From: Asparagopsis taxiformis
Taxonomy: Eukaryota; Rhodophyta; Florideophyceae; Bonnemaisoniales; Bonnemaisoniaceae
DNA length: 64,000 nt
Direction of reading: 5' to 3'
Assembly: GCA_030407315.1 (NCBI GenBank)
Contig: JALQPE010002214.1
Span: 1 to 64,000, forward strand
Notes under the pieces: model-generated
Database searches by the model: none
Seen by the model: only the letters and a program-made list of their open reading frames with translations
What the model was told of the DNA's origin: nothing
Made by a program: the position numbers and the translations under genes
Shown here: one piece after another, positions 23,930-35,704 of the stretch
How positions within the stretch are numbered: the stretch's first letter is position 1
Layout: each line of letters opens with the position of its first letter

Positions 23930-24757
23930 GTGTGCATATGTCCTGTCGGCTGTCATGCTCAAGTGTCAACGCGCCGAGACGCAGCATTTGTACCACTTTT
24001 GTGCCCAAAATGCACACGTTGTTCTGCAGACCCCTCTCTTCATGCTAGCCTGTTTGCAGGCAAATCTTTTCGCCCATCTTGATAATGCGGCCTTGCGTAA
24101 TGCCCGTCTCACTTTCTCTTGTTTGCAAGCCTGGCTGGCCTATTCGAGCGACCCGGACATTCTGCTGACACTCATCACCGCGATTGGTATCCAGCAAATT
24201 GCAGAACATGCCGCTGCCGCGCTGTGCGAGGTCAACGGTTATTCGCAGACTTCCTATTAGCTGTTGCACTTGATTTGAACCCAACTCAACTCTGCTTTCC
24301 ATGCCGTGCGGGAAAAGCCGGACCCGGATGAAGAATTGATGCAAACTTCATCTGCGGAAAGCAATGTCGTTGTGAACGACTGTTCGCAATTATTGGCAAC
24401 GTGCTTGAGAGCTAGCGATGAAAGGGCGTTTTTCGCGACTGCTGAAGGTTGGGTGTGTTTGATTGCGGCTACGAATACGCCTAATGGAAGTCATCGCAAA
24501 TGTCAGCCGATCAAGTAACAGCGATTGTCGTTGTGTTGGTGGAACGTATGAAAACGTCCTCGTTGCCCGCTGATGAGTATCTTCTGGATGGATTGTGGCA
24601 TTACGAAACTGATCTATGTTGTATTCTGGATCTGCTTTTACAGGCGATGTTGTTCCTAGGTGACGGGACTTCTGTGAATAGCATTACACCGTACATCACG
24701 AATAATGCCGTTGAAGATTCGCAAAACGCTTTTCATGCGGCGTTGGTTTCTTTTTAA
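23930..24757 (+). pseudogene. Helical-repeat gene relic, possibly karyopherin-like
   Basis: Plus-strand pieces (to 24260, 24306-24518, 24500-24757) in changing frames contain amphipathic helices such as NARLTFSCLQAWLAY and DPDILLTLITAI followed by AEHAAAALCEV. This resembles the HEAT-type helices of importin/transportin proteins, but no diagnostic motif is seen. The frame changes rule out an intact product. Other helical-repeat proteins are equally possible. Confidence 0.25.
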
Positions 24758-25055
24758 GTCGCGATTGAACCGGGCGATTTTTCATTGTATTCTGAGTGCT
24801 CATGTGCGCTGATCGTTCCGACGCTGTCTACGATTTTTAGACATCCTTGACAAACATCAAGTCTCCCACATTTACGCGCATTATACAATCTGTAAGATAG
24901 CTCTCTCAGCTCTATGGCAATTGCCATACCTGCAAGCAAAAAGTGCGTTGGATGCCCTTTTTCAAAGAGCGGTGAAGCGTACGGTTATGGAATGATTGAT
25001 GATCATGTCGGGGAAGAGTCTTCCCAATTACTACTCGAGTTGGGCGAATAGAGGG

Positions 25056-25232
25056 ATCTCGTTGGGTGGCTTGTATGTGTGGGACGTTGCGGTAAAGCTA
25101 TACACGGAGGAAACAGGTGTGATTGCGGGCTTGATTCGACGCTGATTTATTGCGACTGGAAGTCCGCATCTTGGGGTGCGCAAGTTTGGGGTTTATCATT
25201 TCATTGCGGATGGAATGATGGGAATTACATAA
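25056..25232 (+). pseudogene. Lipase-like (DUF676 serine esterase) fragment
   Basis: One reading frame contains ISLGGLYVWDV, then an in-frame TGA, then FIATGSPHLGVRKFG. These match the nucleophile region (GHSLGGL) and the following ATPHLGV strand of the DUF676/putative lipase family, at a plausible spacing. The serine position of the nucleophile elbow is kept (S in ISLGGL) but the preceding GH is lost. Broken and partial; most likely a captured fragment in the 14.8-kb element. Confidence 0.5.
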
Positions 25233-25400
25233 AAGGTTTCCGGCGAAACGGCGACGGAGTTGTTACTTCTTATACCGCTATATCACCTACAATAAACGGA
25301 AACGATGCTGTCCAGCAACGATGACTCTGATGTGTTTAAGGATGTAAATATAGTACATGAGTGATGAAGTGTCAACGTCAAATAGATGAAGTTGCCAGGA

Positions 25401-25575
25401 TCCAGAAATTCTAAAATTTCGGTCAGAAAAAAGTACAAAGGAACATCGATTTGGGCGGGTCGATTGTGCCGTACGGCACACCCCCATCTCAAAAACATGT
25501 TCACATGTGCATGTTTTTGAGAATAGCCCAAATTTTAATTCAAATCAAGGTGTCTAATTTGGCCACAACGGCCCC
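25401..25575 (+). repeat. Hairpin repeat family, copy 5 of 12
   Basis: Hairpin at 25488-25521. The palindrome extends to 16 bp, TGTGCCGTACGGCACA. Confidence 0.85.
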
Positions 25576-25613
25576 ATAAGCCGGCCTGTGCCCCGAGCGG
25601 GGCCATCACTGTC

Positions 25614-26030
25614 GCCTCCATCCTCGATACCACCACTACCGCACTCTTTACAGATACACATGCTTCTGCCAGAAACGAATATGCTGATGCCGCTGCACAT
25701 GACGCTACTGCAAACGTTCAGCTCCGAGCTGAACGTGGAACGCTGAAAGAGAACGAGTCGTTCTCACTGAAAAGAAGCTCATCAGTCATGCACTCGAGGA
25801 CTTTGCAGCCCTTCGCTGATGACACTGGCGATGACGACAGGGACGCCATCGACCATCATTCAGACATAGTCGACATCAAATTCGAGTGTACTGCATCACT
25901 GCAACTGCAGCCCGTCAACTTGATGGAAAGCTTGAAGCTTTCCAGTAATATGTCTGTCAGTAAGCGTGAAGGGCGCCGCGCACGACGACGGGCTCTCCGC
26001 ATGCAGAGGGAAGCTGAAAAAGAAAAATGA
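25614..26030 (+). pseudogene. Unrecognised ORF fragment, basic C-terminus
   Basis: Open from at least 25614 through the ATG at 25788 to the stop at 26030, about 138 codons, ending in a strongly basic helix (RRARRRALRMQREAEKEK). No family recognised. It begins right after a hairpin repeat, without a start codon near the border, as expected for a captured or truncated piece. Confidence 0.3.
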
Positions 26031-27233
26031 GAGCTGGAAACAGAGTGGAAGAAGCGCAGCTCCCACATGGGCAGTGGTGGAAACAAGGGATAAAATAAGA
26101 GCGGTGCAGAACATGATGGAAATACTGAAGAGGAAACGTCATGTCCGCCGTGCTGAAAGTTGCAGAAAAGAATCGAAGCGCTCGAGCGGTCGCGAAACAT
26201 CTTAGTGTGCAACACCGGTGATTTAGATCTCGAAGCGCGTTTCGTCCCTGGTGCGGATACGGATGAAAGATTGTTGGATATTTTGAGAGGAGCGCGTTGA
26301 GTTTGTGGACAGGTCGAAGAGGTATGGGATGGGGTCGCCAGAGATGAGGGAAGAGAAGAGAAGGTCGCCATGGAGGGAGGCGGTTGTGGGTCATTGGAAA
26401 GAGCAACTAGGGAGGATAGTGAAGTTTTTTGGGAGAGGGGTATTCGGCCAGGTTGGTTGTTCGGGAAGTTGCCTGTCGATGGGCTGTGGAGAAGTGAGAG
26501 GTGACAGTGTGAGGATGCATGTTTCGTAGACGATAAAGCAGTGGGAGATGTAGAGTTCTTTGGGGAACTTATGATGGATTGTTTTACTTGTAGTAGAGGT
26601 GGAATGAGGACCGAGTCTGGATGTGTACGTCAGGTTTTATAGCGCGGGTGGTCAGGGGAGGAGTATGGGAAGGTGGAATTAGTGACATGCGCTATTCATT
26701 GGTTGGTGTTGGCTAAAGGAACCAGTGAGAACTGTGATGTCGGACTGGTAATAAGTCAGATGTCTAAAGAGTCGAATTGGTGTATGACTGTACGGGTGGA
26801 ATTCAGCGAAAAGCAATCGGAACCAGTATGTTTTTGGTGAATGAGGGTAATGGTGTATTGGTGAGACGGCACAACTTTACTAATTTGTCGGGTATTTGGG
26901 TGGTGCAGCTGGCGCTAGAAATCGTACTGCTTTATGTAGCTGAAGGGAGAATGTCGGAGTTGGGGTGGGAATCAGTCAGTAGTAGGGACGAACATTGAAT
27001 GAAGCGAGGCGTATTTCAACTATGGTGTTGGATGTGTTGTGCAGTCTCATCTCTACTCTGCAGATCATGAAATTGGAATCAGTGACTTGGACGACGTAAT
27101 CTTGGGAGGGAATAGATCGTTTCCAGTTGAGGTATTTATGTGCGGTATGTAGACGATGAAGCAAAAAGTGGAGGAGTGTGGAAGAGGCAAGGACGTTTTG
27201 TAACATTGGCCAGAATCCCTAGTGAATATAGAT
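26031..27233. other. Unassigned cargo sequence
   Basis: No coding signal I can support. A purine-rich stretch (26040-26560) gives long but low-complexity minus-strand frames. There are no recognisable repeats until the hairpin repeat at 27234. Confidence 0.3.
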
Positions 27234-27409
27234 GCCCATAAGTTTTAAAATTTCGGGCAGTAAAAAATTACAAAAAACATCGATTTGGGCGGGTCGATTG
27301 TGCCGTACGGCACACCCCCATCTCAAAAACATGTTCACATGTGCATGTTTTTGAGAATAGCCCAAATTTTAATTCGAATCAGGGTGTCCAATTTGGCCAC
27401 AAGGGCCCC
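27234..27409 (+). repeat. Hairpin repeat family, copy 6 of 12
   Basis: Hairpin at 27322-27355, palindrome intact. Marks the start of the right-end module that is shared with 52349-54429. Confidence 0.85.
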
Positions 27410-29347
27410 AGGAACCGACCGCCGGCCCCGATCGGGGGCTATCACTGGGGTCTTTAAGCACCAACTGTAAGCCGGAACCGGCCGCCGCCCCGATCGGGGC
27501 TATCACTGGCTTCTATAAGCACCAACTGTAAGCCAAAATCGCGTCTTACGAAGGGTCGATTTCAGGCTCAACACGTCAGGGACAGGTCTTGGTCCCTGTT
27601 TCATCATGGTCCCGCCCCACTCTCTCACGACCAACCTGAAATGGACGTCCGGTGGATGTCCAGCTCGATTGCATTGCTGGCCAGCCCAGAAATTCTAAAA
27701 TTTCCGAAAAGTCAATTTGGTGGCCCAGCATCTCCTGTGCCGAAAATTCCAGCAGTCACTTCTGATATACTATATCGTAGTAGTAGTAGTCTAGACGTCT
27801 TTCGCACTTGTACGCATCAGGGAAGACGTCACGGAAGGTTGAGACTACGCTAGTTGTGTACTGCGTCGTCCGAAATAGCGAGTAGTGTTTGTTGTATAGT
27901 TGTGGAGTATGGGTCTAGTGGTTTGTAAAGCTTGCAGAACGGGATAGGGATGTGGGTGGCCCTATTTTATGAATACATGGGTACCAATATTCAGGGTTGA
28001 CAAAGCGGAAAGGCATAGGCTCATACATGTTTGAGATTGCATAGTAGAGAAAATATTTTCATCGAAATTTACATGGAGCTGATGGAGGTTTCAAGGATGA
28101 GGTATGAGAGGAAGAAAATTCTTCTGTGGTATGAGGATGTGTTCTCTGGAGGGATGCAATCTTGGGATGGTACAGGGGGAGGTGGAAATGTACGGAGTGC
28201 GGGTTTAGAATGGAGTGTGATTCGGAGAGGAGTGCCGACAAGCATATTATGGGGATTTGGGAGACGCTGCGGGGTGTTGGGGTAGTGAGGGCGGAGGAGG
28301 TGTTTAGGTGGGACCGTAGGAGGGTGCGGTTGAAGGCCCGAGAGGAGGGGGTCTAGGAAAGTGAGGAGAAAGAGGCGGGAAGGGGGGTGGCGTCTGTTCT
28401 GGCTGTGGTGAGTGGGGATGTGATGGAGAAGAAGAGGGTTATTGTATTTGGGGAGGGAAGGGAGTGGGAGGATGGGTGCGAAGTGGGGGGTTGATATGTG
28501 TTTCAGAGCGGGGAGGTTTCTGGGGAGACGGCGGGGGAGCGGGAGCGTGGGCCGGTGGTGGTGGTGGTGGTGGTGGTGGTGGTGTATACGGTATCGAAGA
28601 TGCGGATGGCGTGGGGGCATGGAGCAGGTGAGGGAGGGAGGGGTGGAGCAGGTCGAAGAGTAAGCTGCAGGGGAAGTTTGTGGAGAGGGCGAAGGAGAGG
28701 GGTTGAAGGTAGAGGAGAGAGGGTATTGAAGAACAATACGTTGCAAAGGTGATGGGGGAGAGCATGGTCGAGGGGATAGGGGGTGTTTTTGCCCTATTCT
28801 GAGGTAGTATGAGGACTGGTTATACGAAATCTGTACGGTAGAGCAGAAAAGTAGGTATGGAATGGAGGTGTGCACCGTGGAAGCGGGGATAGGTAGCTAA
28901 AAATGCGTGCTAGAGTGGTATTGGGGGTGTTTGAGGTACAGTACGGAGGAGGTGAGCACCAACTGGAAGGGGGTGTGAGCGAGAGGATGAAAAAATTAAA
29001 GACGAAATTGGAGTCGACCGACAAGGAAAAATAGAGTGGTCGCCGTGATGGATGCGGACATCCATGTCGAGCACGGCGGCAGAAATTTCTGGGCTCGAAA
29101 TTTTTGAATTTCTGAACCGGCGCCCGTCCTAGGTGGACATAGACATGGCGGAAGTCCATCCCGAAGGGGACATCCGTGGTACTAGAAACAATGAATGTCG
29201 CCCTAGTAATACTAGACGTACTAGACCGCATGGACGTCCGGTTCTAGGCGGACATCCAAAAATACTGGAGAACATGGACGTCCGGCTAGTAATACTAGGT
29301 GTACTAGAGGTTGTGGACGTCCGCGTCCATTTCCGAGACCACAGACG
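27410..29347 (+). repeat. Right-end module of the 14.8-kb element
   Basis: Near-identical to about 52541-54429. The order is C/G-rich CCGCCCCGA blocks, a conserved AT-rich stretch, a long G-rich region (28030-28790), then the terminal 300 bp packed with GGACGTCC, GGACATCC and TACTAG motifs and ending at 29347. In the G-rich part, the plus strand reads WKCTECGFRMEC (a possible zinc-binding segment) and has GTGAGT and TTTCAG splice-like motifs, so a spliced gene is conceivable. The long minus-strand frames here are proline/histidine low-complexity text and not supported. Confidence 0.7.
28553..28582. repeat. GGT trinucleotide microsatellite
   Basis: About ten GGT units. The otherwise near-identical copy at about 53620-53640 has only two or three, so the tract has expanded or contracted since the two copies split. 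Confidence 0.9.
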
Positions 29348-29349
29348 TG

Positions 29350-32300
29350 ATCGACACATCATTCGCTGGAGTGTTGAACAGACCAGCATGTGCAGACATA
29401 GGAAGCTGCATAAACCTTCTACCACCCGATGTATTTTCCGAACTATTGGAAAATAATGCAAACATGCGCATCGAACAATTTGAAACGAACCAAAAAATTC
29501 GAAATGGCTGTCAGCGAAGACGCTGATGGAAAAAAGGTCTTTGTGGAATGTGACAAAACTGCCACAATGGACATACAGATTAATGTCAGTCATGCGTCAG
29601 CACTGACAGTACGCAATGTTACGTGGTATGTAGCAACACGTAACGCCAGTGACCCGCTGATATCCAGAGATCTATTGAAAGGCTTAGGACTGGATGCCCA
29701 AGCCATATTGGCTGCTGCATGTGACAGATTCGGAGGACAAGTCGATGCAAATGAACTATTGTCAGATGATGGTTACCCGGCAGGTAGTATTGCTCGTCTG
29801 CTCTCCGAAAATGGCGTCTATCACAGTGATAGAGGTGAAATTGATGACAATCTCACTGATGAATCTATATTTCTAGAGATTGGACATGACAAAGAAGAAG
29901 ATGTCAAGAATGCCTTCGAAAACATGATTGGCAACGCAGAAAATAATGGAATGACTCGCCAAGGAACTGAACGCCTACTAAACATCCTTCGAAACTATCG
30001 AGACGTATTTAGAATTCGTCTGGGAAATGATCCCCCAGCAAAGGTGGAACCTATGAAGGTTGTCCTCCAGCCCAACGCAAACGCATTTATTGCCAAATCA
30101 AGACGATATAGCACCGAACAACGTGAATATATGAGCCATTTACTGAAACGAGCACAACAATATGGATTTATCACTGAGAATAAACATGCTACATGGGCCG
30201 CAGCGCCACTACTCGTACTCAAACCGAAGTCTAAGAAATTCCGGATTACGTTTGACTACAGACCAGTCAACTCGGCCACCGTATCAACTGGCTGGCCGAT
30301 GCCGCACATTGAAAGCGAATGCGCCGATTTCATTGGAAGTCAATGTTTCGCTTCATTGGACTTTTGTTCTGGCTACTGGCAATTGCCACTTGCAAAAGAT
30401 AGCCAAAATGCTCTCAGTTTCATAACATACGATGGAATATGGAAACCTACGCGTACGCCACAAGGTGCAAAGAATTCAGCATGCAACTTTCAATCACGTG
30501 TCAAACCATGCTTCATATCTATTCGCCAGCACGTCAAAGCTTGGCAAGATGACTTCATCCTACATCACAAAAACGAACATGGTTTATTGGACACACTAGA
30601 ACGCTTCCTGATAATTTGCAGAGATCGGAACTTGAAGATATCCGCCACCAAATCTACACTATACACCAATTCAGTGAAGTGGTGTGGCAGAGTTATTGAC
30701 AAAGATGGTGTCGTCTTCGATCCCAATAATTTGTGTGGATTGAAACAAATGGCACAACCACAGACCGCAGGCGAACTATCGCAGTATATTCACTGCCTAC
30801 AGTGGATGTCACCATTAATCCCTGATTTTGCTTCTCGAACTCAGGACTTACGATTCATCCTGGACGAAGCATACAAAAAATCCGGCAAGAGAACCAAACG
30901 ATCTATCGCAAGCATGCCACTTTCAAGCCTGTCTTGGGGCCGCCAGCATGAAAAACTGTTTTCAACACTACAAGACAGCCTTCGAAACTCCGTGAAACTC
31001 GCCCATCCCGAAAACGGGAAACCGAAATGCATATACACAGATGCATCCAACACCCATTGGGCCGCAGTGGTAACCCAATGCAACACTTCCGAGCTCCAGA
31101 AGCGGACGGAAGACCAGAAACACCAACCATTGGCATTCCTAAGTGCCGCGTTTAAAGACAGTGAAATACACTGGTCAACATATGAAAAAGAAGGATATTC
31201 AATCTATCAAGTATTCCGAAGACTTGACTACCCCCTTGGGAACAGGTGCACACATGTGTACACGGATCACCGCAACTTATTGTTCAATTACAACCCTTTC
31301 AAAGGGTTAAGTTAAGCATGGAACCAGCAATAGGAAGACATGTCGTCAACAAAGTACAACGTTGGGCAATCTACCTATCCCGCTTCCAGTACACGATCGA
31401 ACATGTACCTGGCACAGATAATGTCATGGCTGACATAATGACAAGATGGCTTGCAGGCTACAGGAATAAGAGATCAGCCTCCAAAATCAGCACTATTAAG
31501 GGCAAGCATAGTATTGACTGCAATACTGTCCCGTCACCAATGTCCAAGGCATTTGAATGGCCTTGTACAGACACCATACAACATTCACAGCAAGAGCGCA
31601 TATCAGATAAACCCACTCAAGCAACTGTCACTGACACAGGACTGATCACGATATACGGAAAGATCTGGATACCGCAGTCCGATACTGAGTTGCAAATGAA
31701 ACTCTTGGTAATATCTCACTTTGGAAACAACGGACACAGAGGAACAGAGTCTACTCTGAGCACTCTCACCGGCAGATATCATTGGAACACGATCAAAGAT
31801 GATTGTAAGGTTTTTATCCAGAACTGCATACATTGCATTCTATCAACAACTGGAGAACGCATACCAAGACCATTAGGCCACAAAGATGTCGCCACACGAC
31901 CTAATCAGACTCTACATTTTGACTACCTATACATGGGTAGGGGAATAACAAAAGAGCGATACGTCTTAATCTTAAGAGATGGATTCTCCTCTTACACATG
32001 GCTTTGCCCGAGCAAAGCAGCCGACGCAGAGAATGCTGCGTCATCCATATCGAAATGGATAAATGCCTTCTCATGCATGGATACTTGGGTTTCAGACCAG
32101 GGCTCCCACTTCAAGAACTCTGTAATGAACAAACTAGCCCACGAACACAACATCACACACAAGTTTACAACAGCATATTGCCCATGGAGCAATGGGGCAG
32201 TAGAGCGATGCTGTCGTGAGGTATTGCGTGCAACAACTGCACTACTATCTGAGCTGAGATTAGCTCCACAAGATTGGCCAAGCATAATTCCAGTGATACA

Positions 32301-33063
32301 AAGAATTATCAACGAATCACCAATAAAGAGATTCGGACGAAGGATCAATAATGGAGAATACCGCACTCCATTGGAAGTAATGACTGGAATCAGACCAATA
32401 AGGAATAATTTACTGAACTGTACAACTTACAAAGACATCTCAAAGACAATGGAACTTTCGAAAGGACAAAAGATCATCGAGATTGACCGCTTACAAACTG
32501 CGATCGAAGATATGCATAAAGTCATATCAGAAAAGGTCCGCAACAACAGACAGAGGCACATCAAGATACACAACTCAAAAACAAACGTGATTCAACCATC
32601 GTTTCATGTTGGAGATTTTGTACTTGTGCGCAGAGCACAGGATAGAGGACACAAGCTGTCTTTTAAATGGCAAGGACCGAAAAGGGTTACAAAAATCCTC
32701 AATCCCCTGGTGTATGAAATAACAAGCTTGGTTAACAACCACGCTGAAATAGTACATGGAACAAGAATGATACTATACCGCGTAGACCTGGACAACAAGC
32801 ACTTGTCCGATGAAATGATCAAACATGCAATACACACAGAAACAGTATACGAAGAAATAAGCTGTCTCAAAGAAATAAGGAGAGATGGAGACTCATTCAA
32901 AGTAAGAGTTGAATGGGAAGGACTTCCTGACCCATGCGACAACACATGGGAGCCGATCAATAACCTGAATGAAGATGTTCCGGATATACTCCGAGAATAT
33001 CTATCAAATGATCGTTCTACAATTGCAAAGCATGCAATGAAATACATAACCATGCACAAATGA
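29350..33063 (+). pseudogene. Gypsy-1 protease, RT, RNase H, integrase and chromodomain (broken)
   Basis: Continues the polyprotein interrupted at 14535. Protease begins with RPACADIGSCINL (active motif DIGS). A one-base gain near 29492 shifts the frame. From 29429 to 31315 the frame encodes the reverse transcriptase, with AWQDDF in place of YxDD, and RNase H (YTDASN). A 14-bp insertion at about 31303-31316 shifts the frame again and makes a stop. 31318-33063 then encodes the RNase H tail, the integrase zinc finger (H..H..CIHC), the DDE core (HFDYL, VSDQGSHF, NGAVERCC) and a C-terminal chromodomain (VEWEGLPDPCDNTWEP). Not functional as it stands. The closest relative is Gypsy-2 at 57528-63091. 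Confidence 0.9.
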
Positions 33064-33100
33064 CTTAACGAATGTCCTGTTGAAACAAGACATGGGGCAG

Positions 33101-33262
33101 TGTAGCCATTTGAAGCACTTTAAGCTGAACGGATATTCAGATTGAAATAATTTAGTTCAAGCACTTGAACGGACTGTGCATACACTGAAAATTTTAGATA
33201 CGAAATGCCTTCAGGTACCAGTATATAACATAGGTAGAATTGATATCCGTAGAAAAGGAGCT
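33101..33262 (+). repeat. Gypsy-1 3' LTR, truncated
   Basis: First 162 bp of the LTR, preceded by the polypurine-like ACATGGGGCAG. It stops at GGAGCT, where the terminus of the 21-kb element begins. The remaining LTR part (from ACGAGACG onward in the 5' copy) is not found on the far side at 54430. Confidence 0.9.
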
Positions 33263-33394
33263 CGTCAGTGTTTTCGGAAGTGGACGCCGACGTCCAGTCT
33301 CTCTAGTACGGGTCCTAGTCGGCCCCGAGATTTACTAGAACAAATGAACGTCCGCGTCCAAAAAAAAATAAAAATTTTTGGATACGGACGTCCA

Positions 33395-33437
33395 CTTTCT
33401 CTAGTACATATGGCGGAATACTAGGACCCGACATCCA
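33395..33437. repeat. 43-bp unit, single copy (21-kb element)
   Basis: One copy of the unit that is tandem in the other ends. Confidence 0.85.
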
Positions 33438-33567
33438 GTATACAATATATCAGCGAGAACCGGGAGGGAAGAAATTACAGCGGATGGTAAATTCAGGGCC
33501 CATATCGGACCGTATTTTATTCTCTCATTTACGAAACTGCTCGTATACAATACGTCTCTCTAGAATA

Positions 33568-33687
33568 GGAAATACATATCTGGTCAGAATAGGAAATAAA
33601 TACCCGGTTAGAATAGGAAATACGTATCCAGCCAGAATACGGAATATGTATCCAGCCAGAATATGAAATACGTATCCAGCCGGAATA
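33568..33687. repeat. 24-bp tandem repeat x5 (21-kb element)
   Basis: Inverted five-unit block identical in layout to 4061-4180. Confidence 0.85.
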
Positions 33688-34079
33688 CAAAATACCTGTC
33701 AGCATATCGTCGATCACCCATCTCCCTCACTATCGCGTTCTCCCTACCATCCGAACGCCATGCACCACCATCCGCACATACTTCAAGAACCCTCACGACC
33801 TTGATTACAAAAAATCCGCTCCTTCCCAATTCCATCCCCGCTTTCCTCGACACCACCCCAGCCCATTAAATCATCAAGACATCAAACACGAACATGGTCA
33901 GCAAAATCTTACACCACTTGAAACCCACTCTCACTTCTATCGTATGCCCCAAAATATACACATACCAGAAACACCTCACAGCTTCATTCCCCATCTTCCT
34001 AGATCCCTTCTTCACTCTCCTTCAGTCCTGCCGTTCCTGCTTCACCACTCCTGCATCACATACACAACATCAACCCCAA

Positions 34080-35060
34080 CAGTCAGATTCAAAAGCAACG
34101 CTTACCACGACAGATATCCTAGAAACTTCCTTACTTACCTCTCATCCATCCTACACAAAATACAAACCATGATCCAAAAACCTTGCAATGAATAATAATC
34201 ATAGTCAGCAGTCCATATCTTCGCAAAACACATCCTGGCGCTCAATGAAACTTACCTTCCGTTATCACCATTCCTGCATCATCTACGCAACATCGGAATC
34301 AACCACAACAGTCAGACCCAAAACCAACCTTCCCTCGCTGCTTACTTTCAAAACTCGCACACTTACCTTCGCTCCACACAATACACACCATGACTCAATA
34401 GGCTTCCAATGAAAAATATCGCATCAACGGAAATAGTCAGACTCAAAACCAACCTTCCCTCGCTGCTTACTTTCAAAACTCGCACACTTACCTTACCTGT
34501 TCCATCCTGCACACAATAAAAACCGTAAATCACGTAATCGTGTAGCCAAGAAAAGTAGTCAGCATTCCGCATCTTCGCACAACCGGTCTGGGCGCCCAAT
34601 GTGACTTACCTTCCGTCATCACTATTCCTCCATCACCTACGCAACATCGGAATCAATCGCAACAGTCAGATTGAAAACCAACGTTTCCCTCGCTACATAC
34701 CCTGAGAACTCGCAAATGTACCTCTCATCCATCCTACACACAATACAAACCATGATCCAAAAACCTTGCAATGAATAATAATCATAGTCAGCAGTCCATA
34801 TCTTCGCAAAGCACATCTTGGCACTCAATGAAACTTACCTTCCGTCATCAACATTCCTGCATCATCTACACAACATCGGAATCAACCACAACAGTCAGAC
34901 TCAAAATCAACCTTCCCTCACAGCATACTTTCAAAACTTCACGTACCTCTCTTCCATCCTCCGCTCAATACAAACCATGAGTCAACAGGCTTCTAATGAA
35001 AAATATCGCATCAACGGAAATAGCCAGACTCAAAACCCACGCTTCCTTCAATGCATACCT
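34080..35060. repeat. Degenerate subterminal repeat array (21-kb element)
   Basis: GTCAGACTCAAAAC cores, ACTTACCTTCCGTCATCA and CAATACAAACCATGA blocks repeat irregularly. The array is arranged differently from the one in the 14.8-kb element, with extra CTCGCTGCTTACTTTCAAAA blocks. It is followed by a conserved segment (35090-35450) and the transposase promoter region (35450-35704). Confidence 0.6.
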
Positions 35061-35704
35061 TCAAGATTCGCGCACGTACCTTCGTCCATCCTCTACACTG
35101 AACAAAGCAAAGGCGGTCAAAGAAGATCAGTCGGTGATGAGGGCGGAGTGGAGCCTGCGGCGTCGACCGGACAGCTTTCAGCGTCCGCTTAAGTCTTGCT
35201 GTGCATACTCGAAATCATCGCCGGCAGTGAGATTGAGTATGGCCCAAGCCATGGTCTCTGAATCCCCGAACAATGAGATCCGGATCGAGGACAACGAATA
35301 TAAACATATAATCATATATATGAGAATCCATTTGCTTTCCTTACATGATCCGTGGCATATCCGCTGTAAAGCACATTCAAATTCCACGAAGTTCAGAAAT
35401 AAAAAAGTTTATTATTACAAATGAATTAATTGAAAATTCATCTCCCAGGGCAGTCGTTCGTCCTTCCATGCACACGTTGCCAGCACGCAATGTGATGTAA
35501 CAGTTGGAAATGATTGAACTCTCGGTTAAATTCCACCGTTGGGATGTCAGCTGGAGTGAGCACAAAACTACTACCCACAAAACTACGAACGAACACGTTA
35601 CATTCCAAGTCTCGAAAGCACCACAAAAATAAAATTGGTCGCATCTGGACGGCACAGTCTCCCCTGTTCAGCTCGCAATCCTCCCTTTTGCGTCAAAACT
35701 CGAC

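Larger units (their letters stand above)
14536..29347 (+). mobile_element. 14.8-kb transposase-free Plavaka-like element carrying gene fragments
   Basis: The two ends are inverted repeats: CGTCTGTGTTTTCGGAAGTG on the left and the inverted CGTCTGTGGTCTCGGAAATG on the right. Both sides are flanked by TG (14534-14535 and 29348-29349), a 2-bp target duplication. Taking the element and one TG out brings the Gypsy-1 reading frame back into register, with the same number of codons as in Gypsy-2, which is strong evidence for the exact borders. The left end (to about 18080) and right end (from about 27410) match those of the other family members. The middle holds fragments of EF-hand, Sel1-like, lipase-like and unrecognised genes. 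No transposase is present, so mobilisation would need a protein such as that at 35705. Confidence 0.85.

Noticed and set aside
28069..28875. 268-codon minus-strand frame with a His run and Pro-rich text in the right-end module
   Set aside because: It is the reverse of a G-rich, GGT-containing region. The composition explains the open frame, the sister copy has a different frame, and no domain is visible.
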